Below, piece after piece: positions 1-5,924 of a stretch of DNA of 6,402 nt. Numbering within the stretch: position 1 is the stretch's first letter; each line of letters opens with the position of its first letter. Below the pieces are notes generated by a model that was not told where the DNA came from, did no database searches, and saw only the letters and a program-made list of their open reading frames with translations. A program made the translations under genes and the position numbers. The DNA is from Gemmatimonadota bacterium (GTDB lineage: Bacteria > Gemmatimonadota > Gemmatimonadetes > Longimicrobiales > Gaopeijiaceae), in assembly GCA_012959595.1 (NCBI GenBank), contig DUCW01000011.1:1553-7954 (forward strand), read 5' to 3'.

Positions 1-12
1 CAAGGTTACGAC

Positions 13-972
13 ATGAAGATTTTTCAGAGAGAAAAATTAGTAGACGATCTGTTGCTGGTAGATGGGATTACAAGGGCGGGGAAATTTCTCTTAGCGGATC
101 TTTTAGCTGGCTGCAAGAACGTTGAGCATGTTCAGTATTTTGGACTTTTTGAACATTTAGCTTATATGGTTCGAATGGGTGTGATTGAGAAGGAAGTCTC
201 GGGAGCCATCCTGCAGTGCCAGGTCGACAATAGTGCATATGATCTGATGGTTGGAAGGAATCTGAACTCTAGGATAGGAGATAAATCATCAATCTATCGG
301 TCTCCTCATTTTAAAGAGTATTTGCGTAGAACTTTGGATGATGATGGTCAAAGGATCACTGATGAGGTTAAGAAAAGAGAACGATATTTCACCTATATCG
401 TTCACGAAACCTTGCCGAATATTGACCTGTATTTTGAGACTTATCCTGATCTTAAGGTGATCAACATAGAGAGAAACCCTGTAGATCTAGTGTATTCATG
501 GTATCGGAAGGGATGGGGTAGCCGTTGGGGAGTTGATCCGATTGATTTCTCCATGTCGTTTGAGGGGACTGAAGGGCCTATCCCTTGGTTCGTTTATAAA
601 ATTTATGAACAGTGGGAAAACTCCAATGAGATGGACAAGATCATATTAGCTCAATCCCAAGTCTATGAGATGAGTAAGACGAAGCTCAATAGTTTAACCA
701 AGCTCAATAGGAGTAAAATCTTATTTATTTCTTATGAGGATATTGTAACCCAGCCTTTGAAAGAAGTTGAATCGATGGCTAGATTTTTGGACAGGGAAAT
801 CCTTCCGATAATCACAGCTATATTGGCCAGGGAAAACCTTCCAAATGATCATCCCAAGGGGAAGAGGTCTGAGAAGCTCAATGTCATTAAGAGCTTGGCA
901 AGCGAACAGTGCTTCGAGATGCTTCAGGAATTGAATTCTTTATATGAAGATAAGGGTGGGATGCTAAGGTGA
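13..972 (+). CDS. Sulfotransferase-like protein (PAPS-dependent family)
   Basis: The 319-residue product looks like a soluble sulfotransferase, which would move a sulfuryl group from PAPS to a hydroxyl or amine, here probably on a glycan. Near the N-terminus there is a 5'-phosphosulfate loop of the form DGITRAGK (residues 17-24). This is a variant of the RSGT-type loop: it has a lysine but no following Ser/Thr, so it is not a true Walker A motif. Residues 149-164 (VINIERNPVDLVYSWY) match the 3'-phosphate-binding motif, with Arg154 and Ser162 in the expected places. A C-terminal YEDIVTQP segment (residues 241-248) is also typical of the family. No signal peptide or membrane segment is evident. 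The ATG at 13 has AAGGT a few bases upstream. It is the first gene in view and is followed by about 100 non-coding bases before the dehydratase gene. The fold assignment is fairly secure; the acceptor is unknown. Confidence 0.75.
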   Translation: MKIFQREKLVDDLLLVDGITRAGKFLLADLLAGCKNVEHVQYFGLFEHLAYMVRMGVIEKEVSGAILQCQVDNSAYDLMVGRNLNSRIGDKSSIYRSPHFKEYLRRTLDDDGQRITDEVKKRERYFTYIVHETLPNIDLYFETYPDLKVINIERNPVDLVYSWYRKGWGSRWGVDPIDFSMSFEGTEGPIPWFVYKIYEQWENSNEMDKIILAQSQVYEMSKTKLNSLTKLNRSKILFISYEDIVTQPLKEVESMARFLDREILPIITAILARENLPNDHPKGKRSEKLNVIKSLASEQCFEMLQELNSLYEDKGGMLR

Positions 973-1062
973 AAGCATTATTAAAGTCGAGTATAAGATC
1001 CGTAAGAGCAGATCAGTGACTTTTACTGTGTCAACTACAATTACAATGTCCAAAAAATCTAT

Positions 1063-1070
1063 GGGGTGAT
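1063..1070 (+). promoter_or_regulatory. Ribosome binding site that sets the legB-like start
   Basis: GGGGTGAT closely matches the anti-Shine-Dalgarno complement (AGGAGGTGATC) and lies just before ATG 1072. An in-frame GTG at 1066 falls inside this site, so it is unlikely to be the start. The ATG at 1072 is preferred and places the Rossmann strand (MKVLVTG) at the usual N-terminal position. Confidence 0.7.
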
Positions 1071-1071
1071 T

Positions 1072-2067
1072 ATGAAAGTCCTTGTCACAGGTGCGGACGG
1101 ATTTATTGGTTCTCATCTTACAGAGGCGCTAGTACGAGCGGGCCACGAAACAACCGCTTTTGTGCTTTACAACTCGTTTGGCACCTGGGGGTGGTTGGAC
1201 CACTGTATTCCAGAAGTTAAGGGGGGATTTGAAGTTTGGGCTGGAGATGTGAGAGATCCTAACGGGGTCAGGACTGCGATGAAAAATTGTGACGCAGTAC
1301 TTCATCTGGCAGCTCTTGTAGCTATTCCATATTCTTACCATTCTCCTGACACTTATGTGGATACTAACATCAAGGGCACCCTCAATATTGTACAAGCCGC
1401 TCGTGACCTGGGTGTGTCTAAGGTGGTACACACATCGACGAGTGAAGTCTACGGTACCGCACAAACAGTGCCGATGACGGAAAGCCATCCGCTACAGGGC
1501 CAGTCACCTTACTCGGCCAGTAAAATAGGGGCTGACCAGATAGCGTTATCATTTTACAAATCTTTTGAAACGCCAGTTGCGGTTCTTCGTCCCTTCAACA
1601 CCTACGGACCTAGACAGTCAGCGAGGGCGGTTATCCCAACCATTATAACTCAGATAGCAAATGGACAGAGAACGATCAAGCTGGGCAGTACGAGACCTAC
1701 TCGAGACTTCAGTTTTGTGTCAGATACCGTAGCTGGTTTTATGGCACAATTAGATTCTGACAAGGGGATTGGGGAAGTGATCAATGTTGGGAGTGGCTTC
1801 GACATATCTATAGGTAGAACGGCCCAACTCATAGCCGAAGCTATGGGAGAGGAAATAGAAATTATGACAGAAGAAGAACGACTTCGGCCGAAAGACAGTG
1901 AAGTAGAAAGGTTGCTGGCTTCAACTGATAAAGCACAAGAGCTGCTTGGATGGCGACCTAGGTATGGAGGCTTGGATGGGTTTTCCAGAGGCTTAAGAAA
2001 AACGATAGACTGGTTTAGCACGGATGATAATTTAAAACTTTATAAGTCTGACATATACAATATTTGA
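1072..2067 (+). CDS. legB: NAD-dependent 4,6-dehydratase, LegB type (extended SDR)
   Basis: This extended short-chain dehydrogenase/reductase probably performs the 4,6-dehydration of a nucleotide-activated GlcNAc (GDP- or UDP-linked) that opens legionaminic acid synthesis. Numbered from ATG 1072 (331 residues), the NAD-binding glycine motif GADGFIG is at residues 7-13. A TSTSEVYG segment spans 121-128; Thr123-Ser124-Glu125 matches the dehydratase catalytic position. The YxxxK pair is Tyr147/Lys151 in SPYSASK, followed by the substrate-domain signatures RPFNTYGPRQSARAVIP and RDFSFVSDTV. The C-terminal tail NLKLYKSDIYNI resembles what I recall for LegB proteins and argues against a generic UDP-glucose epimerase. 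The nonulosonate synthase gene begins 20 bases downstream and should be co-transcribed. The family is very likely; the nucleotide on the substrate cannot be read from sequence. Confidence 0.87.
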   Translation: MKVLVTGADGFIGSHLTEALVRAGHETTAFVLYNSFGTWGWLDHCIPEVKGGFEVWAGDVRDPNGVRTAMKNCDAVLHLAALVAIPYSYHSPDTYVDTNIKGTLNIVQAARDLGVSKVVHTSTSEVYGTAQTVPMTESHPLQGQSPYSASKIGADQIALSFYKSFETPVAVLRPFNTYGPRQSARAVIPTIITQIANGQRTIKLGSTRPTRDFSFVSDTVAGFMAQLDSDKGIGEVINVGSGFDISIGRTAQLIAEAMGEEIEIMTEEERLRPKDSEVERLLASTDKAQELLGWRPRYGGLDGFSRGLRKTIDWFSTDDNLKLYKSDIYNI

Positions 2068-2087
2068 TAAGGTGGAATTGAGCTAAC

Positions 2088-3089
2088 ATGAGTACTCTCG
2101 TCATTGCAGAAGCCGGAGTGAATCACAACGGCGATCTGGGTATGGCCCGCAATCTAGTGAAGGTTGCAGCAGAAGCGGGTGCCGACTTAGTCAAGTTCCA
2201 AACCTATAAATCCCGGAATGTAGTTACTCGAAACGCTAAGAAAGCAGATTATCAAACTCGGACGACTGACGCGGACGAATCACAGTTCGAGATGATTTCC
2301 AAGTTAGAATTGTCAACAGCAGACCACCATGTCCTGATGGAGTGCTGTGAGGAACATGGTATTCAATTTTTCTCTTCAGGTTTTGATTTAGAAAGCATTG
2401 ATTTTTTGCTGGACTTAGGCTTGGATTGCATGAAAATTCCATCTGGGGAAATTACTAACTTCCCTTATCTGGAGCACATATCTAAGCGAGCCAAGTCAGT
2501 CATTCTTTCTACTGGGATGAGCGAGCTTGAGGAAATTGGAACAGCCCTGAGCGTATTGCAAGATGGTGGAATGGAGCTCGAACAGATCACTGTCCTTCAT
2601 TGTAACACTGAGTATCCAACACCGATGATCGACGTCAATTTACGAGCTATGGAGTCTATCGGGCAGGCATTTGGAGTAAAAGTGGGTTATTCCGACCACA
2701 GTATAGGCATAGAGGTTCCCATAGCAGCAGTAGCTATGGGTGCACATGTGATAGAAAAACATTTCACACTTGATCGCAATCTTTCAGGTCCGGATCACCG
2801 GGCCAGCCTTGAACCACAAGAATTAAAAGCGATGGTAAAAGCGATAAGGAATGTAGAGATAGCGATTGGAAATGGTATCAAGTCGGTCACCGAAAGTGAA
2901 AAAAAGAACAGGCAAATCGCTAGAAAATCTTTAGTAGCTGCTTGTGCTATTGCTAAGGGGGATATCTTTGATCAGAGAAATCTGGCCGCTAAACGGCCAG
3001 GTACAGGGATTTCCCCTATGCGCTGGAACGAAATCGTGGGAAGTATTGCACCCAGAGATTTTGTTCCTGATGAATTGATCGAGGAGTAG
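2088..3089 (+). CDS. legI: Nonulosonic acid synthase (LegI/NeuB family)
   Basis: The 333-residue product condenses phosphoenolpyruvate with a 6-carbon amino sugar to make a 9-carbon nonulosonic acid such as N,N'-diacetyllegionaminate. The NeuB TIM barrel covers roughly residues 1-265 and starts with IAEAGVNHNGD (Glu8). His204 (GYSDHS) and His225 (EKHFTLD) have the same 21-residue spacing as the two Mn-binding histidines of meningococcal NeuB. HCNTEYPT (171-178) is also conserved. The C-terminal antifreeze-like/SAF domain (about 275-333) carries KRPGTGISP with Arg303, which in NeuB dimers reaches the partner's active site. Length is close to family norm and all key residues are present. ATG 2088 is preceded by AAGGTGGA at 2069-2076. 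LegI, NeuB and PseI are hard to separate by eye; LegI is preferred because of the adjacent LegB-type gene. Confidence 0.9.
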   Translation: MSTLVIAEAGVNHNGDLGMARNLVKVAAEAGADLVKFQTYKSRNVVTRNAKKADYQTRTTDADESQFEMISKLELSTADHHVLMECCEEHGIQFFSSGFDLESIDFLLDLGLDCMKIPSGEITNFPYLEHISKRAKSVILSTGMSELEEIGTALSVLQDGGMELEQITVLHCNTEYPTPMIDVNLRAMESIGQAFGVKVGYSDHSIGIEVPIAAVAMGAHVIEKHFTLDRNLSGPDHRASLEPQELKAMVKAIRNVEIAIGNGIKSVTESEKKNRQIARKSLVAACAIAKGDIFDQRNLAAKRPGTGISPMRWNEIVGSIAPRDFVPDELIEE

Positions 3090-3093
3090 AGTT

Positions 3094-3117
3094 AATTGTA
3101 TTCATATGAATACAATT
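3094..3117. repeat. Perfect 24-bp palindrome (candidate operator or weak terminator)
   Basis: The half-site AATTGTATTCAT is followed directly by its exact reverse complement, giving 12 matched pairs with no spacer. It begins five bases after the synthase stop codon. As DNA it has the form of a homodimeric regulator site. As RNA it could form a roughly 10-bp, very AT-rich hairpin followed by UUAUACUU, which would be a weak terminator at best. It overlaps the possible promoter at 3096-3124, which favours an operator role; both readings are inference. Confidence 0.6.
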
Positions 3118-3124
3118 TTATACT
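3096..3124 (+). promoter_or_regulatory. Possible sigma70 promoter for the cytidylyltransferase gene and downstream genes
   Basis: TTGTAT (3096-3101) could be a -35 element; it has only the TTG part of the consensus. It is separated by exactly 17 bases from TATACT (3119-3124), a five-of-six match to the -10 consensus. Transcription would start near 3131 and give a leader of about 60 bases. The palindrome covers the -35 and most of the spacer, so a bound repressor would block polymerase. The -35 is weak and the region is AT-rich, so chance resemblance is possible. Confidence 0.4.
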
Positions 3125-3195
3125 TACTAGAAAACAAGTTGATAATTAATTACGAAGTTAATCTTCGAAGAAAGCAAGTAAAATGAGAAATTCCC

Positions 3196-3885
3196 ATAAC
3201 TAGAGTAGCTCTGATCTGTGCTAGAGGAGGATCTAAGGGCTTGCCAGGCAAGAATCTAAAGGTCTTAGATGGAGTGCCTTTAATTACTCGAGCGATCCAG
3301 CAGGCTCATGAGATCGAGCGAATTGATCGAGTGATTGTCTCTACGGATAGTGGTGATATTGCAGAAGTCGCAAAGGTAGCAGGTGCAGAAGTCCCCTTTA
3401 TGAGACCACCTGATTTGGCCAGGGATGATAGTCCTGAATGGGGAGTCTGGAGGCATGCGGTTAAGTATATTAAAGAAGTAGAAGGAAGGGATCTAGGTCT
3501 GTTAATGGTGGTACCACCCACCGCTCCATTGCGGTTCATTGAGGACTTGGAAGCTTGTTTAGATGAGTACGAACAAGGACAAGCAGATATAGTGATTACT
3601 GTGACTGATGCCCATCGTAGCCCTTATTTTAATCAGGTCGAAATCACCGACGAAGGACAGGCTCACTTAGCTATTCGTCCTGAAAGATCAATAATAAGGC
3701 GTCAGGATTCACCTTTGGTGTTTGATGTGACTACGGTGGCATATGTGGTAAAACCAGAATTTGTAATGGCTAAGGATGGAGTATTCGACGGTGTCGTACG
3801 AACGGTTTTTGTACCGAAAGAACGAGCCTTGGATATTGACACTCACTTGGATTTCAGAATGGCAGAGTTCTTCTTGAGGGATTGA
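3196..3885 (+). CDS. legF: CMP-nonulosonate cytidylyltransferase (LegF/NeuA family), start unresolved
   Basis: This enzyme activates a nonulosonic acid with CTP to give the CMP-sugar used by glycosyltransferases. The reading frame encodes TRVALICARGGSKGLPGKN, the family's nucleotide-binding N-terminus (Arg10, Lys14, Lys19 if numbered from 3196). It continues with PPTAPLR (107-113) and ends with the metal-binding DIDTHLDF (Asp213, Asp215), followed by the usual short tail. The oddity is the start: no ATG, GTG or TTG occurs in frame between the stop at 3184-3186 and TTG 3241, and a start at 3241 would remove the essential ARGGSKG motif. I place the start at ATA 3196 because it gives the expected N-terminus. 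ATT 3190, or a one-base frameshift from ATG 3183, are alternatives. LegF is preferred over NeuA because of the LegB/LegI neighbours. Function is confident; the exact 5' end and full activity are not. Confidence 0.8.
   Translation: MTRVALICARGGSKGLPGKNLKVLDGVPLITRAIQQAHEIERIDRVIVSTDSGDIAEVAKVAGAEVPFMRPPDLARDDSPEWGVWRHAVKYIKEVEGRDLGLLMVVPPTAPLRFIEDLEACLDEYEQGQADIVITVTDAHRSPYFNQVEITDEGQAHLAIRPERSIIRRQDSPLVFDVTTVAYVVKPEFVMAKDGVFDGVVRTVFVPKERALDIDTHLDFRMAEFFLRD
3225..3230 (+). promoter_or_regulatory. Perfect Shine-Dalgarno-like AGGAGG inside the cytidylyltransferase gene (probable decoy)
   Basis: AGGAGG ends 10 bases before the in-frame TTG at 3241, so it looks like the ribosome binding site for a start there. 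The same bases encode the conserved Arg-Gly-Gly of ARGGSKG, so the match is better explained by protein conservation. A protein starting at 3241 would lack its nucleotide-binding loop. Confidence 0.5.
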
Positions 3886-3972
3886 CCTCTTGGTATATTA
3901 ATGGATCCAGTGTCTCGGCCCCATGAAAACTTCAGTGGACCCGAAAATATAGAAAAACAGCCCGACTGTTCC

Positions 3973-3979
3973 TAGGAGT
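3973..3979 (+). promoter_or_regulatory. Ribosome binding site that sets the SIS isomerase start
   Basis: TAGGAGT lies seven bases before ATG 3987. A TTG directly upstream at 3984 is in frame but less well placed, so the ATG is taken as the start. Confidence 0.65.
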
Positions 3980-3986
3980 AATTTTG

Positions 3987-4553
3987 ATGGATTATGACGA
4001 CAGAATAAGTTCTTGGTTGGAGGCTGCAGCAACTCTGATTCGTGATATAGACGTAAGATCGGTGGCAAGTGCTGCTGAAGGTCTTATCAGGGTGAGAAAT
4101 GCCAACGGCACTATGTTTTTGGCTGGAAATGGCGGGAGTGCTTCTACAGCAAATCATTTGGCTCTGGATCTTCAAAAAGCGGGCATCTCTCCTGCTGGAG
4201 TGCGGCCAAAAGTAATATCGCTTTCCGAGAATATTGGTTTGATAACCGCTTGGAGTAACGATGAATCTTTTGACGTTGTATTTGAAAAGCAACTAGAAGC
4301 GTTAGCTGAAGAAGGCGATAGCCTTTTAGTCATTTCCGTTAGTGGTTCCTCTCCAAATCTAGTTAGAGCAGTTTCGAAAGCTAGAGATATAGGGATGACT
4401 ACCGTGGGGTTCCTAGGGAAAGATGGAGGGGTGTGTAGAGACTTGTTAGACCATCCGATAATATTACCCTCCTGGGACTATGGTTGGGTGGAATCTGGCC
4501 ATGTGGTTTTGCATCATATTTTGACAAATATATTTCATGAGTCTGAGCATTAG
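3987..4553 (+). CDS. gmhA: SIS-domain sugar-phosphate isomerase, GmhA-like
   Basis: The 188-residue product belongs to the GmhA branch of SIS proteins, which convert sedoheptulose 7-phosphate to D-glycero-D-manno-heptose 7-phosphate in the cytoplasm. The phosphate-binding loop GNGGSAST is at residues 47-54. A second SIS serine motif, VSGSSPNLVRA, lies near the middle. The C-terminal helix has VESGHVVLHHIL (168-179). By my alignment the metal/catalytic set of E. coli GmhA (His61, Glu65, Gln172, His180) corresponds to His57, Asp61, Glu169 and His177 here, so both histidines are kept but Glu becomes Asp and Gln becomes Glu. Length is normal for the family. The next gene carries heptose-pathway HddC- and GmhB-like domains, which supports the GmhA role. 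The symbol rests on family and context, and a different ketose or aldose phosphate substrate is possible. Confidence 0.8.
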   Translation: MDYDDRISSWLEAAATLIRDIDVRSVASAAEGLIRVRNANGTMFLAGNGGSASTANHLALDLQKAGISPAGVRPKVISLSENIGLITAWSNDESFDVVFEKQLEALAEEGDSLLVISVSGSSPNLVRAVSKARDIGMTTVGFLGKDGGVCRDLLDHPIILPSWDYGWVESGHVVLHHILTNIFHESEH

Positions 4554-4603
4554 TAATCTGGTGAACCTCAATTTGGAAAAACGATGAGGATTGAAGGTCG
4601 TTT

Positions 4604-5911
4604 ATGAGAGCGGTTCTCCTTGCCGGAGGAAAAGGTACTAGGCTAGGGAAGAGTGATATACCTAAGCCCATGGTCGAGGTAGGAGGTATACCCGTGTTGG
4701 AACATCAGATCAGGCTACTAAAATCTCATCAATTCTATCAAGTCACAGTGTTGGCTAGCTATAAGGCAGAGAGAATAGAAGAATATTTTGGAGATGGGGC
4801 AGAGCTTGGCATTGATCTAGAGATAGTTACAGAGGACCCTCCTCTTGGAACAGCTGGGGCTGTCAAGGCATTTGCCAAATGTCATAAAGATCCTTTTCTA
4901 GTCATTTACTCCGATCTGATGGTAGACATTGATCTGACCCATCTCGTAGAGTTTCATAAATCCAGAGAGAGTTTAGCCACCCTGGTAGTTCATCCAAATG
5001 ACCACCCTTTGGATAGTGATTTAGTTGAAATAGATGACGAGGCTTTCGTTAAACAATTTTTTTCAAAGCCTCATGCTGAGTCTGCTGGTCGGCGAAACCT
5101 TGTTAACGCTGCAGTCTATGTCTTGGATCCGTCCCTTTTGGAGATGGTCCCCGAAAACGAACCAAGTGATTTCGGACGAGATATTTTCCCTAAAGTAGTC
5201 AAATCTGGTGGAAAAATTCGAGCTTACCTTACCACAGAATATGTTAAGGATATGGGTACCCGCGAAAGACTTGCTGCTGTGACAAGGGACTTTCGGGCTG
5301 GTAAAATTAGTCGAATGAATCGTGGCGTTGCACGAAAAGTGTGTTTCCTGGATAGAGACGGTGTAATTAACAAAGAGGTTGGAGATCTTAGCAGAACTGA
5401 CCAGTTAACCCTTATACCTGGAGCGGCTACATCGATTCGCAAGCTAAACCAGAACGGATTTTTTGTTTTTGTAGTTACAAATCAACCAGCTCTTGCTAAG
5501 GGATTTATAACTTTAGAAGGATTGTCGAAAATCCATGCTCAATTGGAGTGGATTTTGGGGTTGGATGGAGCTTTTGTCGACGCTATTTATTTTTGTCCTC
5601 ACCACCCTGACAAGGGATTTTCAGGTGAAGACAAAACGCTCAAGAGAGAGTGTGAATGTCGGAAACCAGCTCCAGGGTTAATACTAAAGGCGCTAGAAGA
5701 ACATAATTTGGACATGGAGAATTCGTGGTTAATAGGGGATAGATTGTGTGATATTGCTGCGGGACAAGCAGCAGGGGTGAGCAAGACTATTTTAGTGCGA
5801 ACGGGTCACGATGGTCACGACGCCGACCTTTATGAGGAGAGGCCTGACTTTGTTATGGACAGTATTGAAGAAGCTTGTGAGCTGATTACAGAAAGCTCAA
5901 GGGACCAGTGA
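4604..5911 (+). CDS. Bifunctional sugar-phosphate nucleotidyltransferase / HAD phosphatase (HddC-GmhB fusion)
   Basis: This 435-residue protein has two domains. Residues 1 to about 232 form a nucleotidyltransferase: LLAGGKGTRLG (5-15), Lys21-Pro22, Asp104 in the YSDLM metal site, and KDMGTRERL near the end, closest to HddC-type guanylyltransferases. Residues about 244-430 form a HAD-IIIA phosphatase like GmhB: FLDRDGVIN with Asp250 and Asp252, TNQP (292-295), a CxH...CxC zinc-site pattern (Cys331, His333, Cys350, Cys352), Lys354, and GDRLCDI with Asp379 and Asp383. All expected catalytic residues of both domains are present. Together they would dephosphorylate heptose 1,7-bisphosphate at C7 and then attach a nucleotide to heptose 1-phosphate. 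The upstream GmhA-like gene ends 50 bases before. ATG 4604 has GAAGG at 4593-4597. The sugar and the nucleotide (GDP expected) are inferred from family. Confidence 0.86.
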   Translation: MRAVLLAGGKGTRLGKSDIPKPMVEVGGIPVLEHQIRLLKSHQFYQVTVLASYKAERIEEYFGDGAELGIDLEIVTEDPPLGTAGAVKAFAKCHKDPFLVIYSDLMVDIDLTHLVEFHKSRESLATLVVHPNDHPLDSDLVEIDDEAFVKQFFSKPHAESAGRRNLVNAAVYVLDPSLLEMVPENEPSDFGRDIFPKVVKSGGKIRAYLTTEYVKDMGTRERLAAVTRDFRAGKISRMNRGVARKVCFLDRDGVINKEVGDLSRTDQLTLIPGAATSIRKLNQNGFFVFVVTNQPALAKGFITLEGLSKIHAQLEWILGLDGAFVDAIYFCPHHPDKGFSGEDKTLKRECECRKPAPGLILKALEEHNLDMENSWLIGDRLCDIAAGQAAGVSKTILVRTGHDGHDADLYEERPDFVMDSIEEACELITESSRDQ

Positions 5912-5924
5912 GGCAGGCACAAGT

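Noticed and set aside
961..978. ATGCT / AGCAT inverted repeat across the sulfotransferase stop
   Set aside because: A 5-bp stem with an 8-base loop and no following T-tract is not a credible terminator.
1036..1047. Two TACAAT boxes that resemble -10 elements before the LegB-type gene
   Set aside because: No acceptable -35 element was found at 16-18 bases upstream of either box.
1129..1488. Minus-strand open frame of 119 codons opposite the LegB-type gene
   Set aside because: It lies wholly inside a well-supported gene, has no recognisable domain and resembles antisense shadow sequence. The other minus-strand frames (1650-2021, 2236-2442, 3306-3539, 3972-4292, 4399-4671, 5224-5442, 5599-5784, 6097-6321) were rejected for the same reason.
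3956..3970. Small inverted repeat AACAG / CTGTT just before the isomerase ribosome binding site
   Set aside because: The stem is only 5 bp with no T-run, so neither a terminator nor a riboswitch can be supported.
3901..3975. 24-codon frame from ATG 3901, in the same frame as the cytidylyltransferase after its TGA, ending at the next gene's ribosome binding site
   Set aside because: No ribosome binding site or recognisable motif. An open run of this length is expected by chance, and the upstream protein already has its normal C-terminus.
4584..4607. Seven-codon frame whose TGA overlaps the ATG of the fusion gene
   Set aside because: It could couple translation, but it is too short to tell from chance, and the fusion gene has its own GAAGG site.
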